From contig DEMN01000012.1 in the NCBI GenBank assembly GCA_002359215.1, positions 372,001 to 436,000 on the forward strand: 64,000 nt of DNA, written 5' to 3'. This document shows, one piece after another, positions 26,979 through 34,515 of this stretch (the first letter of the stretch is position 1; the number at the start of each line of letters is the position of its first letter). This DNA comes from Flavobacteriales bacterium UBA2669 (GTDB lineage: Bacteria > Bacteroidota > Bacteroidia > Flavobacteriales_E > Vicingaceae). Position numbers and translations under genes: made by a program. The notes under the pieces are model-generated. The model saw only the letters and a list, made by a program, of their open reading frames with translations, was not told the DNA's origin and searched no databases.

Positions 26979-28198
26979 TGCTCAATTTTTTAGATAAATA
27001 TCAATTCATAAGAGGACAAACTGCTTTTGGTGTTGAGGTGATTTATAACTCCAAAGACAGTTACACACTTATTGCTTTAGTATTGTCAACGAATAAAGAA
27101 GGCGTACAGATAACTCGTAAGTTTACAGATATTTCTTTAGAAGAATTAGCGAAAATCAACACTAAGAAAGCTCCTTTGTATTTTGCTGTTGGAGGTAAAG
27201 GCGTAGTACACAAAAAAGTAAAAACAAACGAACATTTGTCTGAGCAGGATTTGTTAAATCAAGTACTTCCAAATGCAACATTAAAAGACTTTTATTTACA
27301 ACAAACAACTATTTCCACTTTTGAATCTTGGGTTTCTATAGCTCGAAAAGACCTATTAAATTCATTGATTGAAAAAATACAATCATTACATCTTTTTGGT
27401 GTTCAAATTTATTTAGGACCATTTATCATAGAGAATTGCATTTCACTCATAAATAAATCAGTAATTACTACTACTACTCATGAATTGCTGATAGCAGATA
27501 ATCATATTAATCAGATAGACAGTTTAGGAAGCGTTGCCGGAGGAGAAGAGTACAATATGGAAGGAGAAATCGTTAATTCACATGAATTAATTGCTTTTAG
27601 TGCAGCATTAAGCCATTTTATTCTACCAATTAAAATTCATCCAATAGCATGTGAAGAAGTAACCTATTTTAGGGAAGAATATTTGCATAAGAATAAATAT
27701 ACGGCAGTGGGTTTTGGTTTGCTGGCTTTTTTCTTTGTGTTTACTATTTCAAATATGATGATAGCCAACAGTTATGAATCTGCTAATAATGAGTTACAAT
27801 ATCAACTAAACAGCAAACAACAATTTGTGGATGAGTTAGAAATCTTAAAAAAAGAGCTGCTCATCAAAGAAGAATTTATTCAAAACAGTGGTGTAACCAA
27901 AGCAGCTAAAATTACTTTCTATGCCGATCAAATTGCTATGAGTGTACCTGCTTCCATTCAGTTGAATCAGTTATTTATTAATCCATTAACCAAAAGAATT
28001 AATAAAGCAGAAGACATACATTTCACCTACAATACAGTTAAGATTCTAGGTTCGGTAAGCAGAAGCATTGAATTAAATAACTGGATAAAAAAACTAAAAA
28101 AATACGAATGGGTGAATGATATTAATATCATCTCCTTTATACAAGATAACCTGAAAACACCGGGAGAATTTGAATTACAAATTGTGATAAAACAATGA
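26978..28198 (+). CDS. PilM/PilN-like fusion (GspL-like) inner-membrane assembly protein
   Basis: This 406-aa protein has a cytoplasmic N-terminal domain of about 235 residues with weak actin-like (PilM/GspL) character. A single membrane helix follows at about 247-263 (VGFGLLAFFFVFTISNM), then a coiled coil and a periplasmic domain with VKILGSVSRSIELNNWIKKL, typical of PilN/GspL C-termini. Order and topology between the secretin and a PilO-like gene agree with this. It would couple GspE to the periplasmic ring. The N-terminal domain is strongly diverged, so PilM homology is inferred. Confidence 0.7.
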   Translation: MLNFLDKYQFIRGQTAFGVEVIYNSKDSYTLIALVLSTNKEGVQITRKFTDISLEELAKINTKKAPLYFAVGGKGVVHKKVKTNEHLSEQDLLNQVLPNATLKDFYLQQTTISTFESWVSIARKDLLNSLIEKIQSLHLFGVQIYLGPFIIENCISLINKSVITTTTHELLIADNHINQIDSLGSVAGGEEYNMEGEIVNSHELIAFSAALSHFILPIKIHPIACEEVTYFREEYLHKNKYTAVGFGLLAFFFVFTISNMMIANSYESANNELQYQLNSKQQFVDELEILKKELLIKEEFIQNSGVTKAAKITFYADQIAMSVPASIQLNQLFINPLTKRINKAEDIHFTYNTVKILGSVSRSIELNNWIKKLKKYEWVNDINIISFIQDNLKTPGEFELQIVIKQ

Positions 28199-28743
28199 TG
28201 AATAAACTGACATACAAAAAAAAGTTGCAATATGTATTAATCATAAGTGGAGTATTTATGGTGGTATTGTACCAATTAGCCTTGTCTGATACCATTGATT
28301 TAGCTATGGAAACCGATGTGATGGAAGAACAAGTAGCCAATAACAAAAATGCACCCGAAGAAATTGCGGTGATCAAACAAAAATTAGCTAAAATAGAACA
28401 ATTAATAGGCACTCAAGTAGCTCATGATTTAGATGTACATCAATTATTATTAGAGTCTGTAACAGGCTATGTACAAACCAATAATTTGGTGTTGAAAGAC
28501 TTTCCTCAACCTTTCTCCATATCAGATAAAGGATATACCACTAAAACAGCACTGGTAATTGTAGAAGGAGACTTTATTCAATTACTCAAACTAAGTAATT
28601 TCATAGAAAATAACTACCAAGGAGGAAAGTTGGTAGCCTTAGATTTTAAGATAAGTAATGAACTTAGAACACGAACAAGAAAATTAAATTCTACCATTTA
28701 TTTACAAAACGTAAAAGCTGAAAACCATGAAGAAAATAGTTAA
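28195..28743 (+). CDS. PilO/GspM-like inner-membrane assembly protein
   Basis: The protein has 182 aa: a short cytoplasmic tail, one membrane helix at about 11-31, then a coiled-coil segment (NAPEEIAVIKQKLAKIEQLI) and a ferredoxin-like periplasmic domain. This is the standard PilO/GspM architecture. It overlaps the PilM/N-like gene by 4 bp (ATGA) and the next gene by 17 bp, so coupling is tight. It would pair with the PilN part of the preceding protein. Recognition rests on topology and place, because sequence conservation in this family is low. Confidence 0.68.
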   Translation: MMNKLTYKKKLQYVLIISGVFMVVLYQLALSDTIDLAMETDVMEEQVANNKNAPEEIAVIKQKLAKIEQLIGTQVAHDLDVHQLLLESVTGYVQTNNLVLKDFPQPFSISDKGYTTKTALVIVEGDFIQLLKLSNFIENNYQGGKLVALDFKISNELRTRTRKLNSTIYLQNVKAENHEENS

Positions 28744-29674
28744 CTACAGTATCATCACTTTGTTGTTGGCAACAATTATTGCCTGCAACGATCTTATTGA
28801 AAAAGACATTGATAAAGAAACGATTACTTTGTTAGCACCTGCCAACAATTTAACAACCATACAATTAACCCATACCTTTTGGTGGAATTGGTTAGACGGT
28901 GCAGAGCAATATAACATGCAAGTAGTTGAAGGAAGTTTTACTTCCGTAACCAAATTTTTGTTGGATACTACCATTTCCAAAAATAAATTTGAATATACTT
29001 TATATCCCGGAACTTTTCAGTGGAGAGTAAAAGGAATGAACAACGGTAGTGAAACCAATTTTTCAACATTTACCGTAACCATTGATAGCTCATTAGACAT
29101 CAGTAGCCAACAAATAGTTTTAAGTGCTCCTATTGATAATTATATTACCAATAATGATAACATCACATTTACATGGAATAACCTTCTAAATGCAGATGAT
29201 TATTTAATAGAAATTCATGAAAATACATGGACAGGAAACTTAATTTTCGGACCACAAATAACCACTTCCAATTCAATTACTGCTACCTTACCTGAAGGAA
29301 CATTGGTTTGGGGTGTTCAAGGCAGAAATGCTACCTCTAATACTTCTACTGCATTTTCTATCCGAACACTCACTATAGATACCACTTCTCCGAATATGGT
29401 TACCTTAGTTGCTCCTGCTGATAATGCTACATTGAGTGATGGTTATCATACTTACTCCTGGACACAAGGAGCAAACACAGGAACAGCATTAACCGATGCT
29501 ATTTTCTTTTATTCAGATGTTTCAGCAACCAACCTGATAAAATCTGCACAAGCTGTTGGCACATCTCATCAGGATTCATTAGGCGTTGGTGTTTTTTATT
29601 GGAGAGTTCAATCTACAGATGCAGCAGGAAACATCGGACCTATGAGTAACATCAGAAAATTAACCATACAGTAA
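28727..29674 (+). CDS. lipoprotein with fibronectin type III-like domains, in secretion operon
   Basis: The protein has 315 aa. The signal ends in a lipobox (ATIIAC, Cys20), so it should be lipidated. Three repeats of about 95 residues follow, each beginning with an ITLLAPANN / IVLSAPIDN / VTLVAPADN strand and containing W..LD/N.A..Y and WRV/WGVQ strands, a fibronectin III/Ig-like pattern. It is embedded between PilO- and PilP-like genes, overlapping the former, so it is probably part of the machine, perhaps an outer-membrane pilotin-like or surface scaffold protein. I know no counterpart of it in classical T2SS or T4P clusters. Confidence 0.7.
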   Translation: MKKIVNYSIITLLLATIIACNDLIEKDIDKETITLLAPANNLTTIQLTHTFWWNWLDGAEQYNMQVVEGSFTSVTKFLLDTTISKNKFEYTLYPGTFQWRVKGMNNGSETNFSTFTVTIDSSLDISSQQIVLSAPIDNYITNNDNITFTWNNLLNADDYLIEIHENTWTGNLIFGPQITTSNSITATLPEGTLVWGVQGRNATSNTSTAFSIRTLTIDTTSPNMVTLVAPADNATLSDGYHTYSWTQGANTGTALTDAIFFYSDVSATNLIKSAQAVGTSHQDSLGVGVFYWRVQSTDAAGNIGPMSNIRKLTIQ

Positions 29675-29676
29675 GT

Positions 29677-30159
29677 ATGCAGCAGAAGAAAAAAAATATC
29701 TACATTTTATTGCTCATAGTGATTTTGGTATGGGGCTTTGTGTTTTACCAGTTATACGGTTATTTTTTTTCAACACCTAGTTATGCGAATACCGAAGAGA
29801 AAACTATTATTAACATTGACGAAATAAAAAAAGATACTTTTTCTATCGTTGCCAATTACAGAGACCCATTTTTAAGCCAAAAGAGGGTTCAAACAGTAAA
29901 TTATCAAGTTGCAACTAAAAATGGTACTTCAAAAACTAAAAAACACACACCTCCAACAGTACTTAAATGGCCTTCCATACAATACAAAGGAATGATAAAA
30001 AATAATAACTCAGAAAGACGAGTAGCAATAGTAAATATTGAAGGCAAAGAACGCATCGTAAAAGAAGGAACAACATTGAACGAACTAAAAGTAGTTAAAA
30101 TTGAAAAAGAGACTATTACCGTTTCATTTCAAGACGAACAAAAAACGATAAACAAATGA
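29677..30159 (+). CDS. PilP/GspC-like protein
   Basis: The protein has 160 aa: a single N-terminal membrane helix (YILLLIVILVWGFVFYQLYG), a linker with YRDPF at about 65-69, and a C-terminal beta domain (IQYKGMIKNNN...VAIVNIEGKERIVKEGTTLN). The DPF motif, the Y.G.I strand and the G..V.EG turn are the hallmarks of PilP and of GspC homology regions. It should link the inner-membrane PilN/O complex to the secretin N0 domain. It overlaps the next gene by 4 bp (ATGA). Confidence 0.78.
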   Translation: MQQKKKNIYILLLIVILVWGFVFYQLYGYFFSTPSYANTEEKTIINIDEIKKDTFSIVANYRDPFLSQKRVQTVNYQVATKNGTSKTKKHTPPTVLKWPSIQYKGMIKNNNSERRVAIVNIEGKERIVKEGTTLNELKVVKIEKETITVSFQDEQKTINK

Positions 30160-31019
30160 ACTTAGCAGTGAAACATATCATTACCGTAGTAGCATTTTTT
30201 TTATTTTCTGGAACATTTATCTATGCTCAAAAAATAAAAGAAGTAACTCATAGAGATATAAGTGTGCATTATAAAGATTCATCTGTTAATGCTACTGTTT
30301 TATTAGAAGAGAAAAAAATCAGATTGAGTACCAACATTGATTATTATTGGTATCAGAATAATGCCATTAAAGTGAACCAAGGAGGATTTAAAGGACGATT
30401 GTTAGATGGCGACTATCAGGTAATCACTTCAGATGGAAGCTTAATCGCCAAAGGAGAATTTAAAAAAGGATATAAAACAGGCAAATGGAAAACATGGGAA
30501 AAAACAGGAAAACTAGCTACTATTTACCAATGGAATAAAGGCTACAAAAATGGAAATTATGAATTGTATGTGGACGGGAAAGTGATTGAAGAAGGCAGCT
30601 ATAAATCGGGGAGATTACACGGTTCATTTTTAAAGTATGAAGCAGAAGAAGTGGTAGAAAAAGGAAGGTATAAAAAAGGCAAACTGCATGGAAAAATCAT
30701 TACCTATCAAAACGATACTATTTTTAGTGTTACCAACTATAAAAATGGCAAAGAAGTAATGTCAAAAGAAAAAAACGCTAAAGAAACCAAAAACACAACA
30801 GAAAAAACTAAAAAAAATAAATCAGAAGAGGCTGTAGAAAACACTAAGAATAAAGAAGATAAAGAAATGAATAAAAAATGGTGGCAATTTTGGCAAAAGA
30901 AAACCGAAGATGAAACAGACAAAAAACCAATAACCAAAAAAGTAAAAGAACCGAAGGTTGATGCTCGCAAAAACGAGGAACAAAAAGAGAAAAAAACTAA
31001 AAAAAAGAAAGATGATTAA
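30156..31019 (+). CDS. secreted MORN/YwqK-like repeat protein in secretion operon
   Basis: The protein has 287 aa with a signal peptide (about 1-24, ...FIYA|QK). The middle holds MORN-like repeats of about 22 residues (GKWKTWEKTGKLATIYQW, NGNYELYVDGKVIEEGSY, HGSFLKYEAEEVVEKGRY). The last 85 residues are an extremely Lys/Glu-rich tail, interrupted by the hydrophobic patch KKWWQFWQKK. MORN/YwqK-like proteins are common in this phylum but are not standard parts of T2SS or T4P. The Trp patch and basic tail may contact membrane or peptidoglycan. It overlaps the GspK-like gene by 8 bp. Confidence 0.72.
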   Translation: MNLAVKHIITVVAFFLFSGTFIYAQKIKEVTHRDISVHYKDSSVNATVLLEEKKIRLSTNIDYYWYQNNAIKVNQGGFKGRLLDGDYQVITSDGSLIAKGEFKKGYKTGKWKTWEKTGKLATIYQWNKGYKNGNYELYVDGKVIEEGSYKSGRLHGSFLKYEAEEVVEKGRYKKGKLHGKIITYQNDTIFSVTNYKNGKEVMSKEKNAKETKNTTEKTKKNKSEEAVENTKNKEDKEMNKKWWQFWQKKTEDETDKKPITKKVKEPKVDARKNEEQKEKKTKKKKDD

Positions 31020-32268
31020 GGCAGGAGCATTACTATATGCGATGTTCTTGGTGATTGTTATTTCAATCATTACTTCCTCTATTATTTTGGTGAATTATTA
31101 TAACAATTTTTATGTGTTAGGAGCATTTAAACAAGATCAGCTTTTTCAGGATGTGTATTCAGGAATCAATTACGGATTGGTTTTTAATCAAACACTTCCT
31201 TTAAATCAAGCGACCAAAATTGATTTATATGCAGATGCTCAACATGAAGTTTTTTTAACCAAAAAAAGTTGGGGAGCTTTTTATGTCATTTCTTCTAAAG
31301 CAACTTGGAGAAATAAAAACGCCTCTAAAACAGCACTAATTGGTGCGAATTTAAATGCAGGCGAAAAAACAGCCATCTATTTAGCCGAGCAAAACAAACC
31401 ATTATCCTTAACAGGACTTACCATCATTACAGGAGATTGCTATTTGCCTGAATCAGGGGTAAAAAGAGCTTACATAGAAGGAAAAAGCTTTGTTGGCCAA
31501 CGCTTAATTAATGGGATAAAAAAAAACAGCAATAAAAACCTTCCTTCAATCAATAAAGAATTAATAGACGAAAATTACCATCGTTTTATGAATTCCAATA
31601 ACGACAGTATTATTGATTATGAGGTTTTTTTAGGACAAGATTCCATCACCAATACATTTGATAAAAATACCTTGGTGTTGTACTCTCCCTTTACCATTTC
31701 CTTAGCCAATAAAACAATTGAGGGAAATGTAATTATTCGTTCCGATAGAAACATCATTATCGAAACCTCTTCCAACATCAATAACATCATCTGTTATGCC
31801 AAGGGAATTATCATAGAAAAAAACAGCAGCATCAATGCTCAGTTTTTTGCTCAAGATTCCATTGTGGTAGAAGAAAATTGTCAACTCAATTACCCTTCTG
31901 TCTTGGCAGTGTTAGGAAAAGGTAATTCAACCACGCAGCGAAAAATCAGTATTGCTGAACATGTAACACTAAAAGGAGCTGTTTTTTTATACAATGAAAA
32001 TTACGATAGAAAAAATCAAGCCTTGGTAAGTGTTGGCAATGACAGTAAAATAATGGGACAAATTTATGCTTCCGAAATGCTCGAATTAAGAGGCGAAGTT
32101 ACTGGAGGTGTTTTTTGCAACAACTTTCTACTAAAAACACCTTCATCCGTATATCAAAATCACCTGATGGATGTGGTGATAGACAGAACAGCATTATCAG
32201 AACATTTTGTAGGCGTAGCATTAACAGAAACCATTCAGCAACATCAAATTATTAAATGGTTAAACTAA
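31012..32268 (+). CDS. GspK/PilX-like minor pseudopilin fused to beta-helix domain
   Basis: I take ATG 31012 (418 aa, MIKAGALLYAMFLVIVISII) over an upstream in-frame TTG at 30958. The leader is only MIKAG. Cleavage after Gly leaves ALLYAMFLVIV with no Glu5, as in GspK and PilX-type minor pseudopilins. After a mixed region to about 220, residues 225-400 form ladder-like strands (GNVIIRSDRNIIIETSSN, GIIIEKNSSINAQFFAQDSI, KIMGQIYASEMLELRGEVTG), suggesting a beta-helix. Such a protein would cap the pseudopilus tip and could bind substrate or surface. The last 13 bp overlap the next pilin gene. Confidence 0.68.
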   Translation: MIKAGALLYAMFLVIVISIITSSIILVNYYNNFYVLGAFKQDQLFQDVYSGINYGLVFNQTLPLNQATKIDLYADAQHEVFLTKKSWGAFYVISSKATWRNKNASKTALIGANLNAGEKTAIYLAEQNKPLSLTGLTIITGDCYLPESGVKRAYIEGKSFVGQRLINGIKKNSNKNLPSINKELIDENYHRFMNSNNDSIIDYEVFLGQDSITNTFDKNTLVLYSPFTISLANKTIEGNVIIRSDRNIIIETSSNINNIICYAKGIIIEKNSSINAQFFAQDSIVVEENCQLNYPSVLAVLGKGNSTTQRKISIAEHVTLKGAVFLYNENYDRKNQALVSVGNDSKIMGQIYASEMLELRGEVTGGVFCNNFLLKTPSSVYQNHLMDVVIDRTALSEHFVGVALTETIQQHQIIKWLN

Positions 32269-32609
32269 AAAAAATACGAGCATTTACCATATTAGAATCT
32301 ATGGTAGCCATGGTTATTGTGATGATTGCTTTTGGGTTAACATCTGTTACATTAATCAATATTGCCTCATCCGGAATTACCAAGGAAAAACAGCAAGCAG
32401 CAGCACTGGCAAAACTCATCAGAAACGAAACATTGCAAGAAAGCAGGTATTTAGATGAAACCATCACTTTTGAAAACATGACTATTGAAAAAATGATAGT
32501 AGCACATCCCTTATCCGGAGAGTTAAAAATATTGCAAATAGAAGCCTATAAAGACAAAGAAAAATTGTTTGAAAGCAAAGAAATAATACTAATGAATCAA
32601 GAGTTATGA
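32256..32609 (+). CDS. minor pseudopilin (GspI-like)
   Basis: The protein has 117 aa. The leader MVKLKKIRA is followed by FTILESMVAMVIVMIAFGLT, a textbook class III pilin helix with Phe1 and Glu5; the residue before the cut is Ala, not Gly. The short size and Cys-free globular part suit GspI or GspH. It overlaps the GspK-like gene by 13 bp, and about 90 bp of non-coding DNA separate it from the next pilin, the only real gap in the operon. Confidence 0.82.
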   Translation: MVKLKKIRAFTILESMVAMVIVMIAFGLTSVTLINIASSGITKEKQQAAALAKLIRNETLQESRYLDETITFENMTIEKMIVAHPLSGELKILQIEAYKDKEKLFESKEIILMNQEL

Positions 32610-32614
32610 GTTAT

Positions 32615-32695
32615 AGTAGAAATAAATTGCGTCTTAGCGTCTTTGCGAGAAAAAAATATGCGATAATCAGTGTTATCTGCGGGAAACAAAATTGA
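32615..32695. repeat. anonymous repeat-like phrase inside the pilin operon
   Basis: The 90-bp gap between two pilin genes contains TTGCGTCTTAGCGTCTTTGC and, further on, ATCAGTGTTATCTGCGGGAA. I recall such phrases as dispersed repeats in many unrelated bacterial intergenic regions. Their local base composition is clearly more GC-rich than the surrounding operon. Function unknown. Confidence 0.5.
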
Positions 32696-32698
32696 GCT

Positions 32699-33151
32699 AT
32701 GAGGATTAAAGCTTTTTCATTTTTAGAAATTATGGTTGCCATTATTATCTCTGGGGTAGTAATGAGCACAGCTTACTCTGTTTATATATTTGTCAATAAG
32801 CAGTACATCAAACTCAATACTATAAAAGCTGATGTCAGAGATTATTTTGAGTTCTCATCTACCATTAGTCGTGATTTTGAATTAGCGAAAAAAGTAGTTA
32901 AAACAAATGATTACACCATTTCTATGGAGCAAACAGATAAAACCATTAATTACCAATTTGAGCATGAATATGTATTGAGAAACATAAATTTTCAAACCGA
33001 TACATTTTTCTTTTCAGCAACAGATATATTAATCAATACCCTAGCTGAATTTAAAGAAGAACAAGTGGTTGACTTTGTAACAATGAAGGTGAAAGACAAC
33101 GAATTTTCTTTCTATAAAAACTATGGAGCAATCGCTAAAATTGAAGAATAA
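32699..33151 (+). CDS. minor pseudopilin (GspJ-like)
   Basis: The protein has 150 aa. The leader MRIKA is followed by FSFLEIMVAIIISGVVMSTA, again Phe1 and Glu5 after Ala. The mature part (YIKLNTIKADVRDYFEFSST, then a beta-rich end) is about the length of GspJ/GspH. Together with the GspI-like and GspK-like proteins it would form the tip complex of the pseudopilus. The GspF gene begins 2 bp after its stop. Confidence 0.8.
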   Translation: MRIKAFSFLEIMVAIIISGVVMSTAYSVYIFVNKQYIKLNTIKADVRDYFEFSSTISRDFELAKKVVKTNDYTISMEQTDKTINYQFEHEYVLRNINFQTDTFFFSATDILINTLAEFKEEQVVDFVTMKVKDNEFSFYKNYGAIAKIEE

Positions 33152-33153
33152 GT

Positions 33154-34296
33154 ATGGTAATTAAAGTATCTCATATTAACACAACCGTTCCCGTAGCAGC
33201 TAAAGAAAAGCAGCAGAAAAGCAGTATATTGCAATTGCTCAATCAAGACATTAGTTTTAGCAAAAGCTATCCCGATAAAAAGAAAGAACAATTCTATTCC
33301 GAAATCAGCTTGTTGTTATCCGCAGGAACAGACATTAAAACTGCGTTGGAGTTGATTGTGGAAGAGACAGAAAAAGACAAAGATAAAAAGCTGCTGGAAA
33401 GCATCAAAAATGACATCATTAACGGAGCAAGTTTTTCTGAAGCATTGCAAAAAACAGGAAAATTTACCGAGTATGAATATTACTCGCTAAAAGTAGGCGA
33501 AGAAAGCTCTCGGGTAGATTTGGTATTGACCGATTTAGCTACTTTCTTCAAACGAAAAATAGACCAAAAAAGAAAACTCTCAGGAGCGTTGTCTTACCCG
33601 ATTGTATTACTAGCAACCGCTTTTGGAATGGTGGTGTTTTTATTGAAGTTTTTAGTCCCGATGTTTCAGGATATCTTTAAAAGTTTTAATAAAGAATTAC
33701 CGGGAGTAACCCAATTTGTAATTGATGCTTCCGATACCGTAAGCAGTTATTTTTTGTTGATTGTATTATTCATACTCGGAGTAATTGTTTTTGTGATGCT
33801 CAATAAAAAGAAAACGTGGTTCAGGAAAATTACCTCCACACTTATTATCAAAATTCCGGTAGTAGGGGAGATGGCTCAAAAAATATATTTAACCCGTTTT
33901 TGTCACTCTATGAATTTACTGATTAGTGCCAGAAATCCGTTATTAAATTCCATTCAGCTGGTAAAAAAGATGATAGATTATTATCCTTTGCAACAAGCCC
34001 TCGAAAAAGTAGAAGATGATATTATGCACGGAAAATTATTGAACGAAAGCATGCGAACCATACCTATTTTTCCGAGAAAGATGATCGCCCTAATAAAAGT
34101 AGCTGAAGAAGTAAATAAGCTGGATGCTATCTTTAAAAACTTAGACGAGCAATACTCCAAAGATCTAGAATACCGCTCGGAACTGTTTGGAAAACTCCTC
34201 GAACCTTTTGTGATTTTGTTTATCAGCGTTATTGTAGGATTTATTGTAATTGCCATGTACATTCCTATGATGGAAATTAATACGGGATTGTTTTAG
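33154..34296 (+). CDS. type II secretion / pilus inner-membrane platform protein GspF/PilC
   Basis: The protein has 380 aa and two T2SSF domains. The first (about 44-165) starts FYSEISLLLSAGTDIKTALE and ends at the first membrane helix YPIVLLATAFGMVVFLLKFL. The second (about 247-370) starts FCHSMNLLISARNPLLNSIQ and ends in a C-terminal helix FVILFISVIVGFIVIAMYIP. This is the complete family layout with the usual three membrane segments. It is the last gene of the operon. A 58-bp copy of its 3' end occurs at 49971-50028. Confidence 0.93.
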   Translation: MVIKVSHINTTVPVAAKEKQQKSSILQLLNQDISFSKSYPDKKKEQFYSEISLLLSAGTDIKTALELIVEETEKDKDKKLLESIKNDIINGASFSEALQKTGKFTEYEYYSLKVGEESSRVDLVLTDLATFFKRKIDQKRKLSGALSYPIVLLATAFGMVVFLLKFLVPMFQDIFKSFNKELPGVTQFVIDASDTVSSYFLLIVLFILGVIVFVMLNKKKTWFRKITSTLIIKIPVVGEMAQKIYLTRFCHSMNLLISARNPLLNSIQLVKKMIDYYPLQQALEKVEDDIMHGKLLNESMRTIPIFPRKMIALIKVAEEVNKLDAIFKNLDEQYSKDLEYRSELFGKLLEPFVILFISVIVGFIVIAMYIPMMEINTGLF

Positions 34297-34387
34297 GATA
34301 ATGTGAGTTTTGACTGAAAATATTTATTTGTTTATATGAAAATTAGAAAAAATAGGAAGGAAAAGTCATCCAAAAAAATAAAAAAAT

Positions 34388-34440
34388 GACCGTTCATTGG
34401 TCAAAATCTACCGTTAGTTAGATGGATGGACCATTTTTTT
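34388..34440 (+). terminator. probable terminator of the secretion operon
   Basis: GGTC at 34399 pairs with GACC at about 34429-34432, and ATCTA pairs with TAGAT inside, followed by a run of T. An A-tract precedes the structure, so it could work in both directions. The stem is imperfect. Confidence 0.4.
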
Positions 34441-34464
34441 GAAATGAATAATTTTTCATTTACG

Positions 34465-34494
34465 TTTGGAAAAATTATTATAATAAGTACTTTG
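34465..34494 (+). promoter_or_regulatory. candidate Bacteroidota-type promoter for the RHS cluster
   Basis: TTTG at 34465-34468 and TACTTTG at 34488-34494 are 19 bp apart, close to the -33 TTTG / -7 TAnnTTTG pattern of this phylum. The start codon is about 20 bp further on. The -7 box is one base short of consensus. Confidence 0.4.
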
Positions 34495-34515
34495 ATTGTT
34501 GTTACATAAATTTTA

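Noticed and set aside
22620..34440. Hairpins at both ends of the secretion operon as inverted repeats of a transposon
   Set aside because: Both contain ACCGTTA and A/T tracts, but they do not align beyond a few bases; terminator or leader structures explain them better.
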